Shown one piece after another: positions 14,987 through 23,613 of a DNA stretch of 64,000 nt. The DNA is from an uncultured Roseibium sp. Lineage in GTDB: Bacteria > Pseudomonadota > Alphaproteobacteria > Rhizobiales > Stappiaceae. Below the pieces are notes generated by a model. It was not told where the DNA came from, did not search any database, and was given only the letters and a program-made list of their open reading frames with translations. The DNA lies in NCBI RefSeq assembly GCF_947496995.1, contig NZ_CANMFD010000001.1, forward strand, positions 178,692 to 242,691. The letters are read 5' to 3'. The first letter of the stretch is position 1, and every line of letters starts with the position of its first letter. The translations under genes were made by a program, and so were the position numbers.

Positions 14987-17890
14987 GTGAATATGATACG
15001 TCACTCGTCCATTCTTTGGCACTACACTTACGGCGCTGTTTTTACGGCGCTATGCGCGTTTGCCGGATTGATCGGGCTCGTGGCCTATCAGCTTGAGGAC
15101 AGCATGGCCCGCCAGGAAAGCGAGCTGCTGCAACTGTCTCAGTCGCGCCTGCAGGAGAAACTGTCCGCCGATGTGGAGCTTGCCGGAACGCGCCTGGAAT
15201 TTCTTTTTCAGGACAGGTTCCGGCGGTTGAACTCGATTGCCGAGCGCGCCGACACTGCGAAGGCCATCGCGTCCCGGAATGTGGTCGCCATGTCCGAGTT
15301 GCTCGGTCCGGCCGCAAAGCTGGCGGATGTCGACGGAATTGTTGTCCTGGACGATGAGGCGAGGGTCATAGGTGCCTCGTCCTATAACGCCGATCTCGTG
15401 ACACTGGGTTCCAATATCGAGGGCTTCAGCTTCTATTCCGACATGGTCCAGTCTCTGAAGGTAAGTTACCCGGGAGAGAAACGGACCATCTCGAAAATAG
15501 TGCCAATCAGTGACACCAAGGTGTTCGTTCCGGACGATAACATCAACGCGGTCTCGCAGATCATCTTCGTGCCGGTCTTTGACGATTTCGGCTACGTGAT
15601 CGGAGGGCTTCTGGCGCAGCGTTGGCTGCGCCCGGAGGAAACCCTGCTAGCGGACCTTGCCAAGATCAATGCCTTCGAGCTGGCCATCATCTACGACGAG
15701 AGGATCATCTCGGAAGCGAATTTCCTCGGCAATGAATCCGATCTCGTCAGCATGCCCGAAACTCCGAACCTGACGTTCAACGGAGAAAGGGTTATCAAAT
15801 GCGGCGTGCCGGTGCTGCCGCTGTCGATTTGCGCAATGATGCCGATCGAGGCTCTGACGGAAACCCAGAACGAACTCACCAGGATCGGGATCGAAGAGGA
15901 AGCAAAACTGCTCAAGTGGCTTCTGCTCTTCGGGCTTCTGACGCTCGTTGCATTCGCCAGTGTCGCCTTTCTCCTCGCCCGTCAGGTCACCCGCCCGCTG
16001 ACAAACATTACCCGCGTTCTGTCCGGGATCCCGGACGGTGATTTCGAAAGCAAGGTGGTTGGCACCGAGCGCAGTGACGAAGTCGGCGATATCGCACGCT
16101 CTGTCGTTTCCCTGCAGCGATCCGTCAAGGAACGCGACGCGCTGCGTCTCAGGGTGAGCGAGAAGAACCTGATCCTGAAATCGCAGGAAGCCCGGCTGCG
16201 CGAACAGAACATCCTGTTCGATGCCGCTCTCAGCAACATGTCGCACGGCCTGTGCATGTTCGACTCGTCCGGCAAACTGATCGTCTCGAACCAGCGCTAT
16301 CTGGAACTGTTCGAAATGGAGCCGGATAGCATCAAGCCGGGCATGACGGCGGCCGAACTTTCCACACTCCAGAACCTGGAAACGATCGAGCCGGAGAAAT
16401 CGCGTGCCGCGGCTTACGGCGCTTCATCTGCGGAGCGCAAGCAGAACCAGGGAACGCAAAGTACGGAGATGGTGAGAATCCGCTCCGGCCGGATTGTTCT
16501 GACGACGCGCCAGCCGCTGTCCGACGGCGGCTGGGTGGCCATCTCGGAAGATATTACAGAGCGTCAGGAAGCCCGGGACCGGCTGGCCTATCTTGCCCGC
16601 CACGACATCCTGACCCAGTTGCCGAACAGAATGGAATTCCGCGAACAGAAGCAGGCGCTCCTGAAACGTCAGCGGGTTGAAGGAGGCGAATTTGCGATCC
16701 TGTGCCTCGACCTGGATGAGTTCAAGACCGTAAACGATGCCCTCGGACATCCTATTGGCGACGAACTGTTGCGGCAGGTGGCTGTCCGGCTGAAGGCGCT
16801 TGTCAGCGACAGGGAAATTGTCGTCCGGCTCGGCGGCGACGAATTTGCGATCCTGACCGGTCTGCCTAGCAGCGTGCAGGAGATCGACGAACTCGCCCAG
16901 ACAATCATCTGGGAACTGTCTCAGCCGTTCCAGATTGCCGATCATGAAATCGTCATCGGTGTGAGTATCGGCATCTCGCTCGCCATGGGAGACGGCACGG
17001 CAGGGGACGAGCTGTTCAAACAGGCCGATCTGGCGCTTTACAGGGCCAAGGAAGACGGACGCAACACCTACCGCTTCTTCGAGGCGGACATGGGCACTGC
17101 GGTCAAGGACCGGCGTGAACTGATCACCGATCTTCGCAACGCGGTCGGAAACGGCGAACTTGAGCTTTATTTTCAGCCGCAATACTGCCTCGGAAGTTTC
17201 ACGATTTCAGGGTTCGAGGCCCTTGTTCGCTGGAACCACCCTACCCGGGGGCTCGTATCTCCCGCGGAATTCATTCCGCTTGCCGAGGACACCGGCCTGA
17301 TCAACCCTCTGGGTGAATGGGTGCTGCAGGAGGCCTGCCGGATCGCGGCGGACTGGCCGCCGCACCTGCGTGTGGCGGTGAACCTGTCGCCGCGCCAGCT
17401 GCGTGGCCACGCTTTCGGTCCGGTGCTGATCGAAACTCTCGTCTCGTCCGGATTGCGGGCGGATCGTCTGGAACTGGAAGTGACGGAAGGTGTTCTTCTT
17501 ACCGACTCAGATGACGTTCTGAACGCCCTGCATCAGGCCCAGTCGCTGGGGGTCAAGGTGTCGATGGATGACTTTGGAACCGGGTACTCTTCGCTCAGCT
17601 ATCTGCGCCGTTTCCCGTTCAACAAGATCAAGATCGATCAGTCCTTCGTGCGGTCGATGGCCTACTCGGACGATTCCATATCCATCGTGAAGGCGATCAT
17701 CGATCTGGCCAAGAACCTCAACATGACCACCACCGCCGAAGGCGTCGAGACCAAGGAACTGCTGGACATGCTGGTGGATATCGGCTGCACCGAAGCGCAG
17801 GGCTATTACCTCGGGCACCCCATGCCGGTGGCGCAAGCCCAGGAACTGATCTTCTCCATTGATCAGGCGATATCGACCGCAGCCCAATAG
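14987..17890 (+). CDS. Membrane c-di-GMP enzyme: periplasmic sensor-HAMP-PAS-GGDEF-EAL
   Basis: A 967-residue signalling protein. A membrane segment near residues 8-32 precedes a large periplasmic sensor (about 35-300). A second membrane segment leads into HAMP (RQVTRPLTNITRVLSGIPDGDFES), a PAS-like region (NILFDAALSNMSHGLCMFD), GGDEF (intact, 616-620) and EAL (intact, 744-746). Phosphodiesterase residues are kept: VNLSPRQL, LEVTEGVL, MDDFGTGYSS, KIKIDQSFV and TAEGVET. I see no RxxD product-inhibition site before GGDEF. The enzyme may make or break cyclic di-GMP. The adjacent PstS-like gene suggests that periplasmic ligand binding controls it. Confidence 0.93.
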   Translation: MNMIRHSSILWHYTYGAVFTALCAFAGLIGLVAYQLEDSMARQESELLQLSQSRLQEKLSADVELAGTRLEFLFQDRFRRLNSIAERADTAKAIASRNVVAMSELLGPAAKLADVDGIVVLDDEARVIGASSYNADLVTLGSNIEGFSFYSDMVQSLKVSYPGEKRTISKIVPISDTKVFVPDDNINAVSQIIFVPVFDDFGYVIGGLLAQRWLRPEETLLADLAKINAFELAIIYDERIISEANFLGNESDLVSMPETPNLTFNGERVIKCGVPVLPLSICAMMPIEALTETQNELTRIGIEEEAKLLKWLLLFGLLTLVAFASVAFLLARQVTRPLTNITRVLSGIPDGDFESKVVGTERSDEVGDIARSVVSLQRSVKERDALRLRVSEKNLILKSQEARLREQNILFDAALSNMSHGLCMFDSSGKLIVSNQRYLELFEMEPDSIKPGMTAAELSTLQNLETIEPEKSRAAAYGASSAERKQNQGTQSTEMVRIRSGRIVLTTRQPLSDGGWVAISEDITERQEARDRLAYLARHDILTQLPNRMEFREQKQALLKRQRVEGGEFAILCLDLDEFKTVNDALGHPIGDELLRQVAVRLKALVSDREIVVRLGGDEFAILTGLPSSVQEIDELAQTIIWELSQPFQIADHEIVIGVSIGISLAMGDGTAGDELFKQADLALYRAKEDGRNTYRFFEADMGTAVKDRRELITDLRNAVGNGELELYFQPQYCLGSFTISGFEALVRWNHPTRGLVSPAEFIPLAEDTGLINPLGEWVLQEACRIAADWPPHLRVAVNLSPRQLRGHAFGPVLIETLVSSGLRADRLELEVTEGVLLTDSDDVLNALHQAQSLGVKVSMDDFGTGYSSLSYLRRFPFNKIKIDQSFVRSMAYSDDSISIVKAIIDLAKNLNMTTTAEGVETKELLDMLVDIGCTEAQGYYLGHPMPVAQAQELIFSIDQAISTAAQ

Positions 17891-17990
17891 AGCGGTTTGT
17901 GCTTGTATCCGCCATTCATTTGATGACGAGAAAAGCTCCAGCGTCCGGCTTGAATTTCAAGTCGCCGGCCGGCGACCCTGAGCGGATATC

Positions 17991-19007
17991 TTACCGCGCC
18001 GGAGCGGATGTGAACGGCGTTGCCGCCTTGCGCAGCAGGGCGCCGGCAAGGGCCAGAACGCCTCTATCTTCCTCAGCCACATAAAACGGGTCGGCATAAA
18101 AGGTTGCCCCGGACTCTCTGGCGAGCTCGCGCATCGCTTCCACATGTGCGGGGGCGCCTGCGGAATAGATGACGTGGTCCGGCGTCACGTCGCCGACGAG
18201 GTCCTGCGGACGTGCCGACAGCACGGTTTCATCGTCGCCGTCGCTCGCCGTCAGTGAAATCGCGATGCCGCGATTGCGCAGCCAGCGCACCGCGTCGCGC
18301 ATGTAAAGACCGTCTCTGGTTCTAGCTCCGGCAATGATACGGATGTCCCGACCGGGCTGACCCATGCTTGCGGCAACCGCAATCGACCATATCGGAGCAA
18401 ACCCGGTTCCGGTCGAGGTCAGAATGATCGGTTCCGGCTGACGGCGCAGGAAAGCGTTGCCGAACGGACCGTGAAGCTTGACGCTATGGCCCTTTGCAAT
18501 GCCGGTTCCCAGTTGCGAGGATACGGCGCTGTCGGGATAGACCTTGATGTGGAAGACGATGATGTCCTGTTCCGCGTCCAGGTTGAGCGGTGTCGTCGGG
18601 CTGTAGTCCCGGGGCGGATAGCCGGCGAAGGTGGCCCGCAGGTACTGGCCGGCAAGCCACGTGACCGGCCGTGCCACGCGGATGCGGACCTCCAGGTAGT
18701 CTTTCTTGACTTCGCGGATGGAATCCACGATGCCCCTGGCCGTTTTCACGATCGGCACGGGGTCATAGGAAATCTCCGCATCGCCCGTGAGGACGGAAAT
18801 GCACCCGAGCACGGTGTCCTTCTCCCGCGTTCCCAGATCGTCGATCTCGCCGTCCAGCACACGAACCCGGCAGGTTTCGCACTGACCGGAGCAGCAATCA
18901 TGCGGGATGACGAGGCGTCCCCCGAGGCCGGCATCGATCAGGGTGTCCCCGACATTGGCCTTGATCTTCTTGCCGTTGATCGTAACGGTGCATGTGCTTT
19001 TTGACAT
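17991..19007 (-). CDS. [2Fe-2S] ferredoxin-NAD(P)H flavin reductase
   Basis: Electron-transfer protein of 338 residues. An N-terminal plant-type ferredoxin domain has cluster cysteines 38, 43, 46 and 69 (DCCSGQCETC and VLGC). The FAD domain follows with LRATFAGYPPRDYSPT-like flavin contacts, then the NAD(P) domain with STGTGFAPIWSIAVAA and the C-terminal CGA-equivalent IYSAGAPAHVEAMRE. This layout is shared by phenol hydroxylase and CDP-glucoseen reductases. It lies 54 bases downstream of a cytochrome b/EB_dh fusion gene on the same strand, so it may pass electrons to or from that protein. No oxygenase component is adjacent. Confidence 0.88.
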   Translation of the reverse strand: MSKSTCTVTINGKKIKANVGDTLIDAGLGGRLVIPHDCCSGQCETCRVRVLDGEIDDLGTREKDTVLGCISVLTGDAEISYDPVPIVKTARGIVDSIREVKKDYLEVRIRVARPVTWLAGQYLRATFAGYPPRDYSPTTPLNLDAEQDIIVFHIKVYPDSAVSSQLGTGIAKGHSVKLHGPFGNAFLRRQPEPIILTSTGTGFAPIWSIAVAASMGQPGRDIRIIAGARTRDGLYMRDAVRWLRNRGIAISLTASDGDDETVLSARPQDLVGDVTPDHVIYSAGAPAHVEAMRELARESGATFYADPFYVAEEDRGVLALAGALLRKAATPFTSAPAR

Positions 19008-19061
19008 GTTTGGCGTGTCCGTGGTGTGAAGCGTGGCGGTCCGGTTCGTTCAGGTGCCGAT

Positions 19062-20843
19062 TCAATCGAAGGTCAGGCGCACCGGGCGCGAGTGGCGTGT
19101 GTGGCGGGTCTGGTTGTGATCGAAGACCGACAGCCACATGAACAGCCCGTCCTTCATGGCCAGGTCCTTTTCGTTGCCGGTATCCATATCGCGGATGACT
19201 TCAAGCGTCCAATAGCCGTCCTGCCACTGCGAACCACCCTCAAGGTCAGCCCGATTTCCCGAGTATTCGCCCTGGATCAGAACGCCGGGAAGAACGGTGC
19301 CTACGGGGATTTCGGCGTCCTTTTCCTCGGAATAGGGAACGCTTTCATCCTCGAACATCCACCATTGCGCTCCCTGGTCTTCGCTGGCTTCCACCGACAG
19401 GTCGATGTTGCCCATCAGGGCTGCGGTCTTCACGTAGTCGATCGGAAGACGGCGGACACCGACGGTGCCGTGATAATGGGTCTCCGGATCGCCTATATAG
19501 TTGTAGATGTAGAAGGCCTTGCCGTCGTCGGAACTGTAGCCGGCGCTGTAACGGCCCTTGCCGGCCAATTGCGCCTCGTTCGGCTCCACGGGCGCGCCGA
19601 ACCACATGTCATCGACCTTGCCCAGCATGCCGCCGCGCGAAGCCTTCCATTGCCAGACATCGACCAGGCTGCCGTCGGTGGTGTAATGCAGGCCGCGCCC
19701 ATGCAACGCTGCCGGTTTGTCGCCGAGCGGTTTGGGACCCATATGCGTCGCACCGCCGCCGCCAAAGACGTCATTGGTCGAAAAGGCTACGGAAAACTTG
19801 TCTTCATAGAAGGCAGTCTCGTCGGAGATATCCGCCCGGTTGTTCAGCATGCGCCAGCCCTCAGCGGTCTTGACGAGCGGATGCCGTTTCAGGGAGCGGG
19901 TGGGGTCTTCCCAGCGAAAACCGAAGGCGATCTTGTCACCTACCTGAACGGCGCGGACTTCAACGGTGGATTCGCCCGTGCCGTCAAGATTCGACCCTTG
20001 CTGGGTTCTGACGAACACAGGTTCGGCAGACTGCCAGAGCGCGTCGTCCAGCTTCCCGTCAAGCGCCGGCAATTCATCCGCCTGAGCAACGACGAGGTCG
20101 GACCTTGTGCCGAAATCCAGCAAAACGGCAGCGGCGATGATGACCGCCCCGAGTGCGGCGGCGATTGTAAGCGGATGCCGCGCCATGCCGGGAAACCGGC
20201 GCAACGTCTGCGGACGGAACAAGCGCAGAAGCTGTCCCAGACCCCCGTAGCAGTAATGAAGGACAACATGTGCGCCGATATAGGCCAGAACCACCACGGC
20301 CGCGGTAAAATGAACGGTCACCCAGATGCCGCCGTAGCCCATGTAGAGCAGGACACCCGTCACCGACAACGTGATGACCGCTGCAAACAGGATCCAGTAG
20401 GCGATGACGTTGACCGCTGCTATGCGCAGCTTGTTGCTGGCGGGCAGGGTCAGGACGACTATTTTCTTGGAGGAAACCCGCCTTTTCAGACGCGCCAGCG
20501 ACATATAAGCGGCATAGGCGAAAATCAGCCCGAGAACGAAGACGGCGGAGACGTAGTGCCAGGTCCAGATCTCGCCCTGGGGCAGAATCGGCTCGAACAG
20601 TTTGGAGAACCATGCGCCTTCCGCGTCGGAGGACAGTCTGAGCCCCGTCAGAAGGCTGACAAAGATGGCGATCACAAGCGTCCAGTGAAGCAGGATGGTG
20701 CCGGGATCGCTGCGCACCGGAGCCTTGACCTTGGGCGGCCTGCCTGCGGTGTCGCGGCCGTCCTGCGACGGCCCGGCTTGTGTGGACGAGTTTGGCGGAG
20801 CCGTGAGGTCGAGTGGATGGTGTGTCACGTGGTCCGTCAACAT
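19062..20843 (-). CDS. Cytochrome b561-type membrane domain fused to ethylbenzene-dehydrogenase-like haem domain
   Basis: A 593-residue fusion. Residues about 45-250 form a membrane cytochrome b with histidines in ILLHWTLV, TWHYVSAV, VTVHFTAA and GAHVVLHYCYGG, likely ligands of two b haems. A further membrane segment (AAALGAVIIAAAVLLDFG) leads to a periplasmic domain from about 265. That domain begins ADELPALDGKLDDALWQSAE and contains FGFRWEDPTRS, the pattern of the EB_dh family that binds b haem in DMSO-reductase-type gamma subunits. The ATG at 20843 has GGAG upstream. A longer frame to 20912 is unlikely. No molybdenum subunit is in the window. Confidence 0.85.
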   Translation of the reverse strand: MLTDHVTHHPLDLTAPPNSSTQAGPSQDGRDTAGRPPKVKAPVRSDPGTILLHWTLVIAIFVSLLTGLRLSSDAEGAWFSKLFEPILPQGEIWTWHYVSAVFVLGLIFAYAAYMSLARLKRRVSSKKIVVLTLPASNKLRIAAVNVIAYWILFAAVITLSVTGVLLYMGYGGIWVTVHFTAAVVVLAYIGAHVVLHYCYGGLGQLLRLFRPQTLRRFPGMARHPLTIAAALGAVIIAAAVLLDFGTRSDLVVAQADELPALDGKLDDALWQSAEPVFVRTQQGSNLDGTGESTVEVRAVQVGDKIAFGFRWEDPTRSLKRHPLVKTAEGWRMLNNRADISDETAFYEDKFSVAFSTNDVFGGGGATHMGPKPLGDKPAALHGRGLHYTTDGSLVDVWQWKASRGGMLGKVDDMWFGAPVEPNEAQLAGKGRYSAGYSSDDGKAFYIYNYIGDPETHYHGTVGVRRLPIDYVKTAALMGNIDLSVEASEDQGAQWWMFEDESVPYSEEKDAEIPVGTVLPGVLIQGEYSGNRADLEGGSQWQDGYWTLEVIRDMDTGNEKDLAMKDGLFMWLSVFDHNQTRHTRHSRPVRLTFD

Positions 20844-21622
20844 GTCTCTCCTGATCCGAACTGATCCACGATCACATGTTAAACCGGTGAACCATGACGG
20901 AAATACTACCATAAAAGTCGATCTTTAAGTCTAGAAAATAACATTTCGAGAACAATGTGAAGCAAAATTATAGGTTGCACCTGCCAGTGAACGTAATCGT
21001 GACGCTTGGTGCGAGCGTTAATAGCACAAATAGGTGCCAACAGAATGAAGAAGAACTAGAAGTTTTCTTCCAGAATAAAGTATTATATTAATAAATATGA
21101 CAAATTTTCTCGTAAAAATGCAGACTCTCTCAATAGTTTTGTCATGTGTCGGAAAATTTGCAGCCACGATTCTGCCGAATGCCGAAGAGGAATGAACTAT
21201 CGGGATCGAGGTGGGCGTGAATTATACAATTTGATTTAGAAAATCAGCCAGATTTCCGATTCCAGTATTTTCACAAAAGAGTAATTTCCGTAAGGGAAGG
21301 TCGAATTTCGCTCTTGAGGCTCTGTATGGCGCGTCGTACCGGGGGGCTCGCCCGCAAGGGAGGAAAAGAGCGGTCCCCACGCGATAATCGCCTTGGCAGG
21401 ACGCCGCCGATCGGGAGGCTCCGGTCATTGATACAGGTCATATGCCTGTCAAGACATCCCGCTTAACCTTCTTCGGGTTGACCGGCATTGGCGGGTTGCC
21501 GGGTCAGCATGATTGCAGGAAGCTGAAGAACCCGCCCAGGATCGATTGCCGCAAAGAGGTGAAAGAGGTGCCGAAACACCTGCTATCCTTGCACTTCACA
21601 GGACCATTCGCAGGGGACGACG
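20844..21622. other. Long gene-free region before the V-ATPase operon
   Basis: About 780 bases without a believable gene. The first half (about 20930-21300) is AT-rich. Near 21480-21508 a hairpin of the form GACCGGCA...TGCCGGGTC with one bulged base lies in what would be the operon leader. No -10/-35 pair stands out, and I recognise no riboswitch. The promoters for the divergent cytochrome b gene and for the V-ATPase operon must lie here. Confidence 0.5.
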
Positions 21623-22990
21623 ATGCTGGTTTCCCATAGCCGAATTATCGACATCGTTGGCGACATCATCCGGATTGCGGTCTCGTCCTCCAGGCCCGGA
21701 TCGGAGGGGCACCCTTGTCTGGGGGATCTGGCGCTCGTGGATCCGGGCATCGGTGAAACCTCGCTCGCCCAGGTCATCAGTATTGACGGCGAAATGGTGT
21801 CGCTTCAGGTGAATTCCGGCACCAAGGGACTGGCCAACAACGCCTCCGTCCGTTTTCTGGGCGAGCCCGCGAAGGTCACCTATTCGGGCAATATCCTCGG
21901 CCGGGTTTTCGACGGTGCCGGTCATCCCATCGATCGGGGGCCGGACTTGTCGAGCGATCCTTCCGTCCCGCTGGGCGGGCCTTCCGCCAACCCGATGAAA
22001 CGCGTTCTGGCGTCACGTCTGATCCGCACGGATGTGCCGATGATCGACGTCTTCAACTGCCTGGTGGAAAGCCAGAAGATCCCGATCTTTTCCGTATCGG
22101 GCGAGCCCTACAATCCCTTTCTGGCGCGTATCGGAATTCAAGCCGACGCCGACATCGTCGTCTTCGGCGGCCTTGGCCTGATTTTCGACGACTACGCCTT
22201 CTTCCGCAAACAGTTCGAGGACGCCGGTGTCTTTCCCCGCACGGTGATGTTCATCAACCAGGCGTCCGATCCGGTGGTGGAGCGATTGCAGGTTCCAGAC
22301 ATGGCGCTGGCGGTTGCCGAGAAATTCGCGGTTGAGGAAGGCAAACGCGTCCTGGTTCTGCTGACCGATATGACAGCCTTCGCCGATGCGCTGAAGGAAG
22401 TCTCCATCGCCATGGAGAGGGTTCCGGCGAACCGCGGCTACCCGGGCGATCTCTATTCCCAGCTCGCGCGGCGCTATGAAAAAGCCTGTGACTTCAAGGG
22501 CGCGGGCTCGGTGACGATCCTGACGGTCACGACCATGCCCGGCAATGATGTCACTCACCCCGTGCCCGACAACACCGGCTACATCACCGAGGGCCAGTTC
22601 TACCTGCACAGCGGTGTCATCGATCCCTTCGGCTCGCTCTCGCGCCTGAAGCAGCATGTGATCGGCAAGGTGACCCGTGAGGACCACAATCAGATCATGA
22701 ACACCATGATCCGGTTCTATTCCGGGGCGCGGGATGCGGAACAGAAACAGTCGATGGCTTTCGAACTGTCGGACTATGACCGCCAGCTGCTGAAATTCGG
22801 TGCCCTGTTCCGCAAACGCTTCATGGACATCGAGGTGTCGAAGCCGCTGGAAGAGGCGCTGGATCTGTGCTGGCAGACCCTGGCGGACTGTTTCGAACCC
22901 GACCAGCTTCTGATGAAGCAGGCGCTCATCGACAAATACCTTCCGAACAAGGCGCCGCCGGTGAAATCCGCGGACGGGGAGGCTGCCTGA
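21623..22990 (+). CDS. ntpB: V/A-type ATPase subunit B (non-catalytic)
   Basis: Regulatory, nucleotide-binding subunit of the V1/A1 head, 455 residues, the usual length. The beta-barrel domain ends near LGRVFDGAGHPIDRGP, and the central domain includes IPIFSVSGEPYNPFLARIG, where the degenerate P-loop expected in B subunits replaces GxxxxGKT. VLLTDMTAFADALKEVS and NRGYPGDLYSQLARRYEKA are family hallmarks. It is the first gene of the operon, and its stop overlaps the start of subunit D by one base. Confidence 0.95.
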   Translation: MLVSHSRIIDIVGDIIRIAVSSSRPGSEGHPCLGDLALVDPGIGETSLAQVISIDGEMVSLQVNSGTKGLANNASVRFLGEPAKVTYSGNILGRVFDGAGHPIDRGPDLSSDPSVPLGGPSANPMKRVLASRLIRTDVPMIDVFNCLVESQKIPIFSVSGEPYNPFLARIGIQADADIVVFGGLGLIFDDYAFFRKQFEDAGVFPRTVMFINQASDPVVERLQVPDMALAVAEKFAVEEGKRVLVLLTDMTAFADALKEVSIAMERVPANRGYPGDLYSQLARRYEKACDFKGAGSVTILTVTTMPGNDVTHPVPDNTGYITEGQFYLHSGVIDPFGSLSRLKQHVIGKVTREDHNQIMNTMIRFYSGARDAEQKQSMAFELSDYDRQLLKFGALFRKRFMDIEVSKPLEEALDLCWQTLADCFEPDQLLMKQALIDKYLPNKAPPVKSADGEAA

Positions 22991-23613
22991 TGGCAAGGCT
23001 GGCGCTCAACAAGTCGTCCCTTGCCAGGGAAAGCGAGCAGCTGGCGGAATATAACCGCTTCCTGCCGTCACTGGAGCTCAAGCGTCTTCAGATCGTCGCC
23101 GAGCGTGCCCGGGCCAGGAATACCGTGAAGCGGCTGGAAGAGGACTATCGGCGGAGCTTCGATGATATCGCCGCGTCGCTGCCGATGCTCGCCAACAGGC
23201 TTGTGCCGCTCCAGGGCCTGGTCACCATCAGGAAGCTGGTGAAGGGAAAACAGAACCTCTCCGGGACCATCCTGCCGACGCTTGAAGACGTCGAACTTGA
23301 AATCAAACCCTATTCCCTGCTGGCGCGCCCTCACTGGGTTGACCCGTATGTAACGGGCATGAAGGACCTGTCGCGGCTGAGCTTGGAGCTTGAGGTCGCC
23401 AGGGAACGGGTGGAGCTTCTGCTGGAGGCGGAGGCCGTGATTTCGCGGCGGGTCAACCTGTTCGAGAAGGTGCTCATTCCGCAGGCCGCCCGCAACATCC
23501 GAAAAATCCGCATGGCCCTGGCGGACGCGGAGCGTGACGCGGTGGTGCGTGCGAAGATCTCCAAGCGCAAGACGGCTGCCCGTGCCGCCGGGGCCAGGAT
23601 GGCCGAACTATGA
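22990..23613 (+). CDS. ntpD: V/A-type ATPase subunit D (central stalk)
   Basis: Rotor-shaft subunit of 207 residues, mostly two long helices that form the coiled coil inside the A3B3 head. The N-terminal pattern ALNKSSLARESEQLAEYNRFLPSLELKRLQ-like (N-LxxLxxxLxxAxxGxxLLKxKR in the family) and the C-terminal RVNLFEKVLIPQAARNIRKI are typical. The start overlaps the subunit B stop (TGATG), and the stop overlaps the next gene (ATGA). Confidence 0.93.
   Translation: MARLALNKSSLARESEQLAEYNRFLPSLELKRLQIVAERARARNTVKRLEEDYRRSFDDIAASLPMLANRLVPLQGLVTIRKLVKGKQNLSGTILPTLEDVELEIKPYSLLARPHWVDPYVTGMKDLSRLSLELEVARERVELLLEAEAVISRRVNLFEKVLIPQAARNIRKIRMALADAERDAVVRAKISKRKTAARAAGARMAEL

Noticed and set aside
17949..17974. 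CTTGAATTTCAAG and CGCCGGCCGGCG palindromes between convergent genes
   Set aside because: Short, no T-run, and placed between two gene ends. I cannot assign a function beyond possible weak termination.
21222..21428. 68-codon minus-strand ORF in the V-ATPase leader
   Set aside because: No ribosome site, no recognisable sequence feature and unusual composition. Most likely chance.
21433..21449. ACAGG-N7-CCTGT inverted repeat upstream of the V-ATPase operon
   Set aside because: Only five-base arms and an off-centre inner CATATG. Easily chance, and not near a recognisable promoter.
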